A stretch of 32,909 nt of DNA, from assembly GCA_016234365.1 (NCBI GenBank), contig JACRER010000041.1, positions 1-32,909 of the forward strand, written 5' to 3'. Under the pieces are notes generated by a model. The model did no database searches. It saw only the letters and a list, made by a program, of their open reading frames with translations, and was not told the origin of the DNA. The stretch's first letter is position 1, and every line of letters starts with the position of its first letter. This stretch comes from Elusimicrobiota bacterium (GTDB lineage Bacteria; Elusimicrobiota; Elusimicrobia; Elusimicrobiales; UBA9959). The translations under genes were made by a program, and so were the position numbers. This document shows, one piece after another, positions 8,304-15,095 of the stretch.

Positions 8304-8826
8304 CTTTTTCGAGTTTCTCTATAACGGCGGGAGCCGGCGCGGTGGAAACGGACGGCGGGGAAGCCGCGAAAGTGGAAACCGACACCAGGAAGAGCGGCGT
8401 GAGTTTCTCCACCTCCGCCTTAAGCTTCCCGCCTTCGGCGAAGAGGGCCATCGCGTCGGCCTTATGCTTCTTCGCCAGCGCGCGGAAACTGCCTTCCCTG
8501 GAAAGTTCGGCCGCGAGTTTTTTAAAGGGCACCGCGGTTTTTTCCGACATCAGGACCAGGGCCGTCAGTTCCTGGCGGTAGATGCCCTGGCGCAGGTATC
8601 TCAACGCTTCCCGCTCCGGGGCGGTGGATTCGAACACGGCGGCCAGCGTGGTACTGCTCACCTCCGAAGCCAGCGCCCAGGCGAAGGCGTCCTCGCCGGA
8701 GGTGTCCATTTTGCCTTCTTCGGAACGCAGGAAGGCGTCCGGCCCTACCTCGGCGCCAAGAAAGACCTGCGCGGCGGCCGGAGCGGCCGCCAGCATGAAC
8801 ACCAACAGGACCGGCGTCAGGCGCAT
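8287..8826 (-). CDS. Secreted helical protein of unknown function
   Basis: A 179-residue protein with a clear signal peptide (LLVFMLAAAPAAAQ; cleavage probably after about residue 19). The mature part is predicted helical, with repeated Ala/Glu/Lys/Leu patterns (residues about 90-140), and a Pro/Ser/Thr-rich stretch before an acidic tail ending DDEED. I recognise no family or catalytic motif. It begins 19 bases after the Lrp/AsnC-domain gene and overlaps the DUF192 gene by 17 bases, so the three are probably one transcript. A periplasmic role is inferred from the signal peptide only. Confidence 0.8.
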   Translation of the reverse strand: MRLTPVLLVFMLAAAPAAAQVFLGAEVGPDAFLRSEEGKMDTSGEDAFAWALASEVSSTTLAAVFESTAPEREALRYLRQGIYRQELTALVLMSEKTAVPFKKLAAELSREGSFRALAKKHKADAMALFAEGGKLKAEVEKLTPLFLVSVSTFAASPPSVSTAPAPAVIEKLEKDDEED

Positions 8827-8845
8827 AGGGGAACCCGGGAAGGCT

Positions 8846-9079
8846 TCAGAGCGACGTGGTCACCAGCGTCTCGGTGGAGAGCACGCCGGGAATGCCGCGG
8901 ATCTCCTGCACTACGAGGTTGGAGAGGGTGGGAAGGTCGTCGGTCTCCATATCCAGCACCAGGTCCCAGCGGCCGAAGACGGCCGACATGTGCACCACGC
9001 TCTTGAGGGCCTTGAGCTTCTGGAGCGTCTGCTTCTCCTTGCCAGGCATGAGTTTGACGAGCACGAGTCCGGTTACCAT
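8846..9079 (-). CDS. Stand-alone Lrp/AsnC ligand-binding (RAM) domain protein
   Basis: A 77-residue protein covering only the alpha-beta sandwich ligand-binding and oligomerising domain of Lrp/AsnC regulators: GLVLVKLMPGKEKQTL, then VFGRWDLVLDMETDD and a C-terminal IPGVLSTETLV. The N-terminal helix-turn-helix is absent, and no upstream in-frame sequence supplies one. Stand-alone RAM-domain proteins are known and can bind amino acids or pair with full-length Lrp proteins. AAAGGA lies about seven bases before ATG. A TATAAT on the minus strand at 9139-9134 gives a leader of about 48 bases. Which ligand it senses, and its link with the two secreted proteins downstream, cannot be told. Confidence 0.88.
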   Translation of the reverse strand: MVTGLVLVKLMPGKEKQTLQKLKALKSVVHMSAVFGRWDLVLDMETDDLPTLSNLVVQEIRGIPGVLSTETLVTTSL

Positions 9080-9133
9080 AATTTTTCCTTTTTCAGGCGC
9101 GCAGCATTCTGTCCCGCGCCTTGTCCAGACTTA

Positions 9134-9139
9134 ATTATA
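9134..9139 (-). promoter_or_regulatory. -10 box of the Lrp-domain operon
   Basis: A perfect TATAAT on the minus strand, preceded by TTG. It predicts a start near 9127 and a leader of about 48 bases that includes the Shine-Dalgarno box. No good -35 is seen 17 bases upstream. Confidence 0.6.
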
Positions 9140-9146
9140 CAACCGG

Positions 9147-9172
9147 CCGCCGCCTTATTCAATAGGCGGCGG
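9147..9172. promoter_or_regulatory. 9-bp inverted repeat between divergent promoters
   Basis: CCGCCGCCT (9147-9155) and AGGCGGCGG (9164-9172) form a perfect inverted repeat around an 8-base AT-rich centre. It occupies the -35 position of dtd and lies just upstream of the divergent TATAAT. It is suited to be an operator for both operons; no T-run makes it a terminator. The role is inferred. Confidence 0.5.
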
Positions 9173-9185
9173 GCGGTAAATAATT

Positions 9186-9191
9186 TATAAT
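9186..9191 (+). promoter_or_regulatory. -10 box giving a leaderless dtd transcript
   Basis: TATAAT is followed by six bases and then the ATG at 9198. With the standard -10 to start distance, transcription begins at the A of ATG. No Shine-Dalgarno box is present. Confidence 0.7.
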
Positions 9192-9197
9192 TTAACC

Positions 9198-9641
9198 ATG
9201 AGGGCCCTTATACAGCGCGTCAAGCGCGGCGGCGTCAGCACGGAAGGGACGCAGCGCACTATCGGCCCCGGCTTCGTAGTGCTGCTCGGGGTGGGCGCAG
9301 GCGACACGGAGGCGGACGCGGACCTCTTGGCGGAAAAGACGGCCAACCTGCGCGTCTTCTCCAACTCAGGCGGCAAGTTCGACCACTCGCTGCTGGACGT
9401 GAAAGGCGAAGCCCTGGTGATCTCCCAGTTCACTCTTTACGGCGACGCCGCGCGCGGCCGCAGGCCCGATTTCACGGCGGCGGCCAGGCCGGAAGAGGCT
9501 AACCGCCTGTACGAATATTTCGTGAAAACCCTCGGAGCGAAAGGCGTGCCGGTAAAGACCGGCGTCTTTGCCGCGGACATGCAAGTGGAGATAATCAACG
9601 ACGGCCCCGTCACCATCTGGCTGGACAGCCGTCAGCTCTGA
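9198..9641 (+). CDS. dtd: D-aminoacyl-tRNA deacylase (D-Tyr-tRNA deacylase)
   Basis: A 147-residue protein, the normal length for DTD. It begins MRALIQRVKRGGVS and has the two active-site signatures: SQFTLYGD near residue 75 and NDGPVTIWLDS near the C-terminus, where the cross-subunit Gly-Pro excludes L-amino acids. The enzyme hydrolyses D-aminoacyl-tRNA (and Gly-tRNA(Ala)) in the cytoplasm as a translation quality-control step. A TATAAT box six bases before ATG and the absence of a Shine-Dalgarno box indicate leaderless translation. It is the first gene of an operon with a lipoprotein (gap 4 bases), a cupin and RNase R. Confidence 0.97.
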   Translation: MRALIQRVKRGGVSTEGTQRTIGPGFVVLLGVGAGDTEADADLLAEKTANLRVFSNSGGKFDHSLLDVKGEALVISQFTLYGDAARGRRPDFTAAARPEEANRLYEYFVKTLGAKGVPVKTGVFAADMQVEIINDGPVTIWLDSRQL

Positions 9642-9645
9642 AAGT

Positions 9646-10353
9646 ATGAAGAACAAAACACTGCTCCTTTTAACCCTGGCCGCGGCGTTCGCCGCCGCCG
9701 GCTGCCTCAGCCCCATCATGTTCAAGAAGGGCGCGTACGCGATGGACGACTGGGAGACCTGGACCGGCTGGAACGACGCTTACGGCTCCCACGAGGTGCT
9801 GCCGGACGGCGTCTATTACCGCCTGACCGACCGCCAGGACGACACCCGCGACGAGACCTCCGACGGGTATTCCCCCGGGCTCATACTGTCCCGCGAGCTC
9901 ATGACGGACAAATGGACCGTCGACCTGGAGGCGGATTTCAAATTGCCTCCCGGCCAGATCAAGCGCTTCTCCTACGGCATCTGGGTAGGGGGAGACGCTT
10001 CCCGCCCTTCGATGGGCAACCCTTCGGCTGTGATCAAGGTGGTGGCGCAGCGCCAGAACGGGCCGCGCCCCGCAGACGATTCGCTGACCCTTTATTACCT
10101 GCCGGGCGGCAAGCCGTTCCCGGTGCCCACGGACGCGAAAGTGCTGCGGTTCACGCGCTCCGGCAACGTCTTCAGCGCGGCCTACGCCCTGAACCGGAAA
10201 AAGTTCGTTCACCTGTTCTCCGTTAACGCCCCGCCCGCGGCCGGCGCCCCGTCCCAGAAATTCTTCATCGGCGGCTTTGCCGGCGGCCCGCCGGAAGGCG
10301 CCTACGCCAGGCTGACCAGCCTTAAGATAAACGGAAGGGAAACGCTCAGATGA
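9646..10353 (+). CDS. Lipoprotein of unknown function
   Basis: A 235-residue protein with a lipoprotein signal peptide ending FAAAGC; C20 would be the acylated cysteine. The mature part is beta-rich, with WTVDLEADFKLPPG and FSYGIWVGGD near residues 90-115 and a C-terminal ARLTSLKINGRE. This resembles a concanavalin-like or jelly-roll beta-sandwich of the LamG/DUF1349 kind, but no signature is firm. The protein should be attached to a membrane, facing the periplasm or cell surface. It lies four bases after dtd and overlaps the cupin gene by four bases (ATGA). Confidence 0.85.
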   Translation: MKNKTLLLLTLAAAFAAAGCLSPIMFKKGAYAMDDWETWTGWNDAYGSHEVLPDGVYYRLTDRQDDTRDETSDGYSPGLILSRELMTDKWTVDLEADFKLPPGQIKRFSYGIWVGGDASRPSMGNPSAVIKVVAQRQNGPRPADDSLTLYYLPGGKPFPVPTDAKVLRFTRSGNVFSAAYALNRKKFVHLFSVNAPPAAGAPSQKFFIGGFAGGPPEGAYARLTSLKINGRETLR

Positions 10354-10856
10354 AGCCACGCCGCCCCGGCGCCGCCAGCCTTATAAGACTTTACCGCCTT
10401 AAACCGCACCCCGAGGGCGGCTACTTCAGGGAAACCTACCGGGCCTCCGGCAAAACCGTCACCGCGCGCGGCGCCCGCAATTTTTCCACCGCGGTATTAT
10501 TCCTGCTGTCAAAAGGGCAGACCTCGCGCCTGCACCGCATAGCCTCGGACGAGGTCTGGCATTTCTACTCCGGAGGCCCGCTGAAGGTCTCGGCCGTCCA
10601 TCCCGACGGGAGCACGAGCAGCGCGATACTGGGGCCCGATCCCTCGGCCGGGCACAAACCCCAGCACGTTGTCCCGGCCGGCTGCTGGTTCGGCGCGGCG
10701 CCGGAACCCGGAACCGCCTATTCGCTGGCCGGCTGCACCGTGGCGCCCGGCTTCGACTTCCGGGATTTCGAGCTGGGCGACAGGGGGGAATTGCTTAAAA
10801 AATTCCCTCGCGCCGCGAGAACTATAAGAAGCTTTACAGAACAAAGGATAAAATGA
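10350..10856 (+). CDS. DUF985/Cupin_5 family protein
   Basis: A 168-residue single-domain cupin. The family signature HPEGGYFRETYRA lies near residues 24-36; the cupin core follows with FLLSKGQTSRLHRIASDEVWHFYSG and VVPAGCWFGAAP, and ends in GCTVAPGFDFRDFEL. DUF985 proteins are double-stranded beta-helix proteins that may bind a metal and small ligands such as sugars; the biochemical reaction is not established. A GGAAGGG stretch precedes the ATG, which overlaps the lipoprotein stop; its own stop overlaps rnr by four bases. Confidence 0.93.
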   Translation: MKPRRPGAASLIRLYRLKPHPEGGYFRETYRASGKTVTARGARNFSTAVLFLLSKGQTSRLHRIASDEVWHFYSGGPLKVSAVHPDGSTSSAILGPDPSAGHKPQHVVPAGCWFGAAPEPGTAYSLAGCTVAPGFDFRDFELGDRGELLKKFPRAARTIRSFTEQRIK

Positions 10857-12886
10857 GAAAACACTGGAAACAAAAAGAAAAGCGCGGCGCCTCCGGCGGC
10901 CACGAAGCGATAGTAGAGGGCGTGATACAGCATAAAGGCACTTTCGCCTTCCTGCTGTCGGAAAAGCCCGGCGTAGAGGACGTTTTCATCCGCGGCCGCG
11001 GCCTGGACCTGGCCATGGACGGCGACAGGGTACAGGCGAAGGTGCGGCCCGAAAAGACCGGCCGCCTCGCCGGAGAGATCATAAAAGTGGTAAAGCGGGC
11101 GCACACCTCCATGGTAGGCATCCTGCGGCGCGTCAACAATTCCTGGGCGCTGTTCCCCGAGAAAGGCAGCGCGCCCCCGGCGCTGGTAAGCGGCTTCGCC
11201 CAGAAGCTGGTCCCGGTGGAAGGCTCTTTCGCGGTGCTGGAAGTAAAACGCTGGCCCGAGTCCGGCGCCGGCGCCTCCGGCATAGTCACCGAGATCCTCG
11301 GCGATCCCGGCGACATCCGCGCGCGCATAGACTCCATCCTGCGGGCCCGCGGCATCAACGAGGTTTTCCCTAAAGAAGTAACGGACCAGGCGGCCGCTTA
11401 CGGTTCCCGGCTCGAGCCGGCGGCCTGGAAAGGCCGCGAGGTCCTCTTCGACCTGCCGGTCTGCACCATAGACGGCGCCGACGCCAAGGACTTTGACGAC
11501 GCCGTTTCGCTGGAAGACCTGGGCAACGGCATGCTGCGCCTGGGCGTGCATATAGCCGACGTGGCCAATTACGTGAAGTTGGGGACCGCGCTGGACAAGG
11601 AAGCGTACGAACGCGCCACCAGCGTCTACCTGCCGGACCGCGTGGTGCCCATGCTGCCGCCGGCCCTGTCGGACAATCTCTGCAGCCTCGTACCGCGCCA
11701 GGAGCGCCTTACCCTGTCCGCCTTCATGGACATAGACCGCAACGGCAAGGTGACAAAACGCCGCCTGGCCGAAACGGTGATCCGCTCATGGCGCCGCTTC
11801 ACTTACGAGGAAGTGCAGGCCCTGCTGGACGGCGCCAGCGTGCCGGACGTCCACAAAAGCATCGGCGAAGCGGTGCTGCGCATGGGCGCGCTGATGGAAA
11901 CGCTCTACCGCCGCCGCGTGCAGCGCGGTGCACTGGACTTTAACCTGCCGGAATACAAAGTGAACGCGGACCCGCACGGCAGGCCGCTGGGCGTGTCGCT
12001 GCGGCCGCGGCTGAAAAGCCACCGGCTGATAGAGGAGTTCATGCTGCTGGCCAACGAGGCCGTGGCCACCGAACTCTACAACGCCAAGATGCCTTTCCTT
12101 CACAGGCGCCACGACACGCCGGACCCGCTGAAACTGAAGGCGCTCTCTTCTGCGCTGGGAGAACTGGGGCTGACCGCCGGCCACATAGAGGGCAAGAACG
12201 CCGCCAAAGGGCTGCAGGACGTGCTGCGCCAGGCGTCCGACCACCCGCTGACCAACCTCATAAACTCGCTGATGGTGCGCAGCATGCGCCAGGCCGTTTA
12301 CTCGCCGGAATCCGAGGGGCATTTTGGCATCGCCACGCGCTTCTACTCGCACTTCACGTCGCCCATACGCCGCTACCCCGACCTGATGACGCACCGCGCC
12401 GTAAAGTCGCTGCTGCGCGGCAAGAAAGAGAACCACGGCGCGCTGCCGCTGGACAAGGCCGGCGTGCATTGCTCCGAGCGGGAACGCGCGGCTTCCGACG
12501 CCGAGCATAAGTCGGTGGATATCATGCGCGCCGAGATGCTCAAGGAACTCGTGGGCTCCGTCATCGACGGCGCCGTCACCACCGTCATCGACAGCGGCGC
12601 CTTTGTAATGCTGGGCGAGACCGGCGCGGAGGGCCTGCTGCGCGTGAACGGGCTGAAGCCCGGCACCAAGGTGAAGGTGATGATAGCCGGCGTGGACACC
12701 GCCGAAGGGAAAATAGACCTGTCGCTGGAAGGGCGCCCGGCGCCCTCCGCCGGCGGCAAGCCGCAGGGCGGCGGCCAGGGGCAACCCAAGCCCGGGCGCG
12801 ACCGCTGGAAATTCTCGGACTGGAAAAAGGGCAAAGGCGGCGGTAACCGCGGCGGCGGACGCGGCCGGGGCCGCGGAAGGCGGTAA
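10853..12886 (+). CDS. rnr: Ribonuclease R (RNB-family 3'-5' exoribonuclease)
   Basis: A 677-residue RNase II/R protein. An N-terminal cold-shock-like OB fold (about residues 15-75) precedes the RNB domain, whose Mg2+ site is D207, D213, D215 and D216 in IDGADAKDFDDAVS. Other family blocks are PDRVVPMLPPALSDNLCSL and YSHFTSPIRRYPDL. It degrades structured RNA from the 3' end. The C-terminal S1 domain (from about residue 565) looks short: after AEGLLRVNGL it passes directly to KVKVMIAGVD, lacking about 25 residues usual between these strands. The last 50 residues are a Gly/Arg/Lys-rich tail. AAAGGA lies four bases before ATG. It ends the dtd operon and is followed by the structured element at 12913. 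Confidence 0.95.
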   Translation: MRKHWKQKEKRGASGGHEAIVEGVIQHKGTFAFLLSEKPGVEDVFIRGRGLDLAMDGDRVQAKVRPEKTGRLAGEIIKVVKRAHTSMVGILRRVNNSWALFPEKGSAPPALVSGFAQKLVPVEGSFAVLEVKRWPESGAGASGIVTEILGDPGDIRARIDSILRARGINEVFPKEVTDQAAAYGSRLEPAAWKGREVLFDLPVCTIDGADAKDFDDAVSLEDLGNGMLRLGVHIADVANYVKLGTALDKEAYERATSVYLPDRVVPMLPPALSDNLCSLVPRQERLTLSAFMDIDRNGKVTKRRLAETVIRSWRRFTYEEVQALLDGASVPDVHKSIGEAVLRMGALMETLYRRRVQRGALDFNLPEYKVNADPHGRPLGVSLRPRLKSHRLIEEFMLLANEAVATELYNAKMPFLHRRHDTPDPLKLKALSSALGELGLTAGHIEGKNAAKGLQDVLRQASDHPLTNLINSLMVRSMRQAVYSPESEGHFGIATRFYSHFTSPIRRYPDLMTHRAVKSLLRGKKENHGALPLDKAGVHCSERERAASDAEHKSVDIMRAEMLKELVGSVIDGAVTTVIDSGAFVMLGETGAEGLLRVNGLKPGTKVKVMIAGVDTAEGKIDLSLEGRPAPSAGGKPQGGGQGQPKPGRDRWKFSDWKKGKGGGNRGGGRGRGRGRR

Positions 12887-12912
12887 AAAGCAGCGGGACG
12901 GGAAAGCGCTAA

Positions 12913-13043
12913 AAAAGCGGCAGGGCAGTGCTTCTGAGGGTTGTCGCGCAGGCCGAGGCTTACGAAAGCGACGAGGCCGAGCGACAAGGTGCGAGCACGG
13001 TGTGCGAGACACCGACCCGAAGAAGCATTGCCCTGCTGCTTTT
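12913..13043 (+). ncRNA. Structured RNA element A: three-way-junction fold, copy 1
   Basis: The 131-base segment starts 26 bases after the rnr stop. Closing stem P1 is 12913-12935 with 13021-13043: 23 pairs, 21 Watson-Crick and two G-U in the plus sense (on the minus strand they would be A-C mismatches). Inside, TTGTCGC (12941-12947) pairs with GCGACAA (12981-12987) and encloses a 28-base GGCC...GGCC hairpin (12951-12978). A second hairpin, 12988-13013, has GGTG/CACC and GCAC-GGT-GTGC. The same plan, spacing and 11-mer GCACGGTGTGC recur at 19779-19908. No open reading frame fits. It could be a cis-acting 3' end, a small RNA or a REP-like repeat; the function is unknown. Confidence 0.65.
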
Positions 13044-13051
13044 ACTGCCGG

Positions 13052-13777
13052 CTACTTTACCAGCAGGGACTTCATCTTTTCAATATCCTTGCGGTAAGCT
13101 TCCGACGCCAGCAGCTTGGCGTGGTACAGGTCGCCAAAGCGCTTGCCGGCCTCTATGTCAGTCAGGTAATGCACGCCGCCTATCACGCGGTCCTGCGCTA
13201 TCTCGTCGGCCTTGGCAAAGAACTCCGCCTTCCGCTCCGGCGCGATATCCGTAAGCACGTTGGCGAACACCCGCGAGAAAGTGGAATGCCCGCTGGGGTA
13301 CGAGAAGCCGCTGCTCTTCTTTATGCAGGGCTCGGCCTGGCCGGGATAGGCAACGAACGGCCTCGGGCGCTCCCAGCGCTCTTTCATGTTCGTAACGGCC
13401 TCGTCCAGGTCCAGCGCCAGCCGGTCGAAGAATTCTTTAACTTCCTTAGGCAGCGGTTCCGGGAACGGGCTTTTGGCTCCCCAGAAAGAATCGTAAGTTG
13501 CCTTGGCCGTGATCGCGGCCTTGTCGCAGTCGGCCTTAGTGCGTTTTTTCTGCCACCCCATCGTTACGGCTATGTCGGCCTTCTGCGCTTCCGAGGCCGG
13601 GGCGGGGGGAGGCGCGAAGTCCAGCGCCTTGAACTGCTCCGCCGGCACGTAATAGACCCGCTGCGATATCAGGTGGGCCCGCTTCAGGGCTATCTTGGAG
13701 GAAGGCGAAGAGCACGCGCCGCCGCCGAGGGCCAGCGCGAGGAAAACCAGTAAGAACTGTTTTTTGCGTAAAGTCAT
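13052..13777 (-). CDS. PAP2/class A acid phosphatase-type lipoprotein
   Basis: A 241-residue protein from ATG at 13777 (an in-frame TTG two codons earlier is less likely because the -10 box ends beside it). The N-terminus is a probable lipoprotein signal with LGGGAC and C22 as the acylation site. All parts of the PAP2 phosphatase signature are present: K132-x6-R139-P140, P161-S162-G163-H164, and R197-x5-H203-x3-D207. The histidines should form a phospho-enzyme and release phosphate from a soluble or lipid phosphate ester outside the cytoplasm. The mature part has no obvious membrane spans, so a soluble class A acid phosphatase type fits better than a lipid phosphatase. Substrate unknown. Confidence 0.92.
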   Translation of the reverse strand: MTLRKKQFLLVFLALALGGGACSSPSSKIALKRAHLISQRVYYVPAEQFKALDFAPPPAPASEAQKADIAVTMGWQKKRTKADCDKAAITAKATYDSFWGAKSPFPEPLPKEVKEFFDRLALDLDEAVTNMKERWERPRPFVAYPGQAEPCIKKSSGFSYPSGHSTFSRVFANVLTDIAPERKAEFFAKADEIAQDRVIGGVHYLTDIEAGKRFGDLYHAKLLASEAYRKDIEKMKSLLVK

Positions 13778-13783
13778 GCGCAA

Positions 13784-13789
13784 ATTATA
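13784..13789 (-). promoter_or_regulatory. -10 box giving a leaderless PAP2 transcript
   Basis: TATAAT on the minus strand is followed by six bases (TTGCGC) and then the ATG at 13777. This is the same geometry as dtd and predicts a transcript starting at the start codon. Confidence 0.65.
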
Positions 13790-13800
13790 TCACTTTGTAA

Positions 13801-13806
13801 TATAAT
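13801..13806 (+). promoter_or_regulatory. -10 box of the tocopherol-cyclase-like gene
   Basis: TATAAT lies nine bases before the ATG at 13816, giving a leader of about three bases. No Shine-Dalgarno box is present. It is divergent to the PAP2 -10 box, with 11 bases between the two hexamers. Confidence 0.6.
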
Positions 13807-13815
13807 TCCATTACC

Positions 13816-14982
13816 ATGACGAAACGTATCCTCTTTGTGCTGGCGCTCGGCGCCGCCTTTACCGCCCAGGCCGGCGCGCAGAGCGCCCTGCAACAGCTCG
13901 GCCCGGTTAAAACCGTAATGGTGCCCGCACCGGGAACCCCGCTTCCCGACGGCGGCCTGGACGCGCAGGGCATTTTCTCCACGGACAAATACAACTACCT
14001 CATCTGGGACGGCAAGTACAAGGGCGACTGGTACGAGTGGTGGTATTACAAGGTGGTGCTGCCCGGCACGGACAAGGCTTTTTACTTCTGCTACGGCGTG
14101 GTGAACCCCTGGGACAAGGCGCAGGCCAGGCCCGCGTCGCGCTCCTACGTAAGCGCGGGCAACTTTGAGACTGCCGAAACCTACGAACTGAAAGGCCCGG
14201 TGAAGGATTTCACGGCGAGCTCCGCCGCCACGCTGGTAAAGGTAGGCAGGAACACCGCCACCGACAAACAGCTGAAGGGCCGGATGAAACTTGCCGACGG
14301 CACGGAGGTCTCCTGGGACCTGGCCGTAGAAAAGGAATGGGGAGTGAACGCCATGGGCTGGACCATGTTCCAGCCCGTCATCTCCAACATCTTCTGGTTC
14401 CCGGCGCAGGCTTCCGCTTACATGACCGGCACGGTGAACTGGCGCGGCAGGATCTACAACATACAGCGCGCGCCGGCCTACCAGGACCGCAACTGGGGCA
14501 GCAGCTTCCCCAAGTGGTGGGCATGGCTGGTCTCCAACCATTTCAAGAATTCTCCCGGCACGGTACTTGCCGCCGGAGGAGGCCTGCCGACGGTGCTGGG
14601 GGGGATAGACTTCCCCAACGCCATGGGCATAGGCCTGCGCCATAACGGCCGCGAATACGCCTTCAGCCCGGGCAAGGGTGACGTTATAAAGTTGGACATT
14701 AATTTTGGCAAGTGGGAAGTGACCGCGCGCAACCGCCGCGGAGAACGCCTGGCTATTTCCGCCTGGGCGCCCCGCGAAAAATTCCTGCTCCTCAAGTTCA
14801 TGGCCCCGCAGGGTAAAGAGTTCTACGACTACGAGGCCCTTAAGGGCAACATCAAGGTGAGGCTCTACGAGAACGACCAGCTGACGGCCGACCTGGAGAC
14901 CGACGAGGGCGGCATAGAGTTCGGCTCCGCCGAACCCCAGGACTTCGGCGCCCTTTTCACCGGCGACCATAAACTCCAATAG
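13816..14982 (+). CDS. Secreted tocopherol-cyclase/CrtC-like lipocalin-fold protein
   Basis: A 388-residue protein with a signal peptide (residues 1-21, ending AQAGAQ). The motif GDWYEWWYYKVVLP near residues 70-83 and the later QDRNWGSSFPKWWAWLVSNH near 226-245 correspond to the two conserved blocks of tocopherol cyclase and hydroxyneurosporene-synthase (CrtC)-like proteins, which fold as paired lipocalin barrels and bind hydrophobic ligands. In plants and cyanobacteria such proteins act on tocopherol or carotenoid precursors; here the signal peptide puts the protein outside the cytoplasm, so a different hydrophobic substrate or a binding role is likely. No carotenoid or quinone gene lies nearby. 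The stop codon lies at the edge of a long hairpin. Confidence 0.85.
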   Translation: MTKRILFVLALGAAFTAQAGAQSALQQLGPVKTVMVPAPGTPLPDGGLDAQGIFSTDKYNYLIWDGKYKGDWYEWWYYKVVLPGTDKAFYFCYGVVNPWDKAQARPASRSYVSAGNFETAETYELKGPVKDFTASSAATLVKVGRNTATDKQLKGRMKLADGTEVSWDLAVEKEWGVNAMGWTMFQPVISNIFWFPAQASAYMTGTVNWRGRIYNIQRAPAYQDRNWGSSFPKWWAWLVSNHFKNSPGTVLAAGGGLPTVLGGIDFPNAMGIGLRHNGREYAFSPGKGDVIKLDINFGKWEVTARNRRGERLAISAWAPREKFLLLKFMAPQGKEFYDYEALKGNIKVRLYENDQLTADLETDEGGIEFGSAEPQDFGALFTGDHKLQ

Positions 14983-15047
14983 AGAAGCCGGGCTGTTTCC
15001 CTCGTCCGCCTAAGCGGGCGCGGCCTCGGGAAACAGCCCGGCTTCTC
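14982..15047 (+). terminator. Perfect 20-bp hairpin at the 3' end of the lipocalin-like gene
   Basis: Bases 14982-15001 and 15028-15047 are exact reverse complements (20 pairs). The 26-base loop holds a second hairpin, GTCCGC/GCGGGC (15004-15009 with 15014-15019). The last base of the stop codon is the first base of the stem. No T-run follows, so it is an atypical terminator or a 3'-end protecting structure. Confidence 0.6.
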
Positions 15048-15083
15048 CGCATCATTTATATTGTAAACGCGTGGGAAAAATTA

Positions 15084-15089
15084 AATAAT
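15084..15089 (+). promoter_or_regulatory. Candidate -10 box giving a leaderless peptidase transcript
   Basis: AATAAT (five of six consensus bases) is followed by six bases and the ATG at 15096, the same spacing as dtd, folE and the PAP2 gene. No Shine-Dalgarno box is present. Confidence 0.5.
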
Positions 15090-15095
15090 ACACAT

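Noticed and set aside
12913-13043. Ordinary intrinsic terminator
   Set aside because: The loop is about 85 bases with conserved inner hairpins, and no T-run follows the right arm; the T residues are inside the stem.
12887-13051. Insertion-sequence remnant or transposon ends around element A
   Set aside because: There is no transposase fragment or target duplication; the paired arms close an RNA-like fold with G-U pairs in one sense only.
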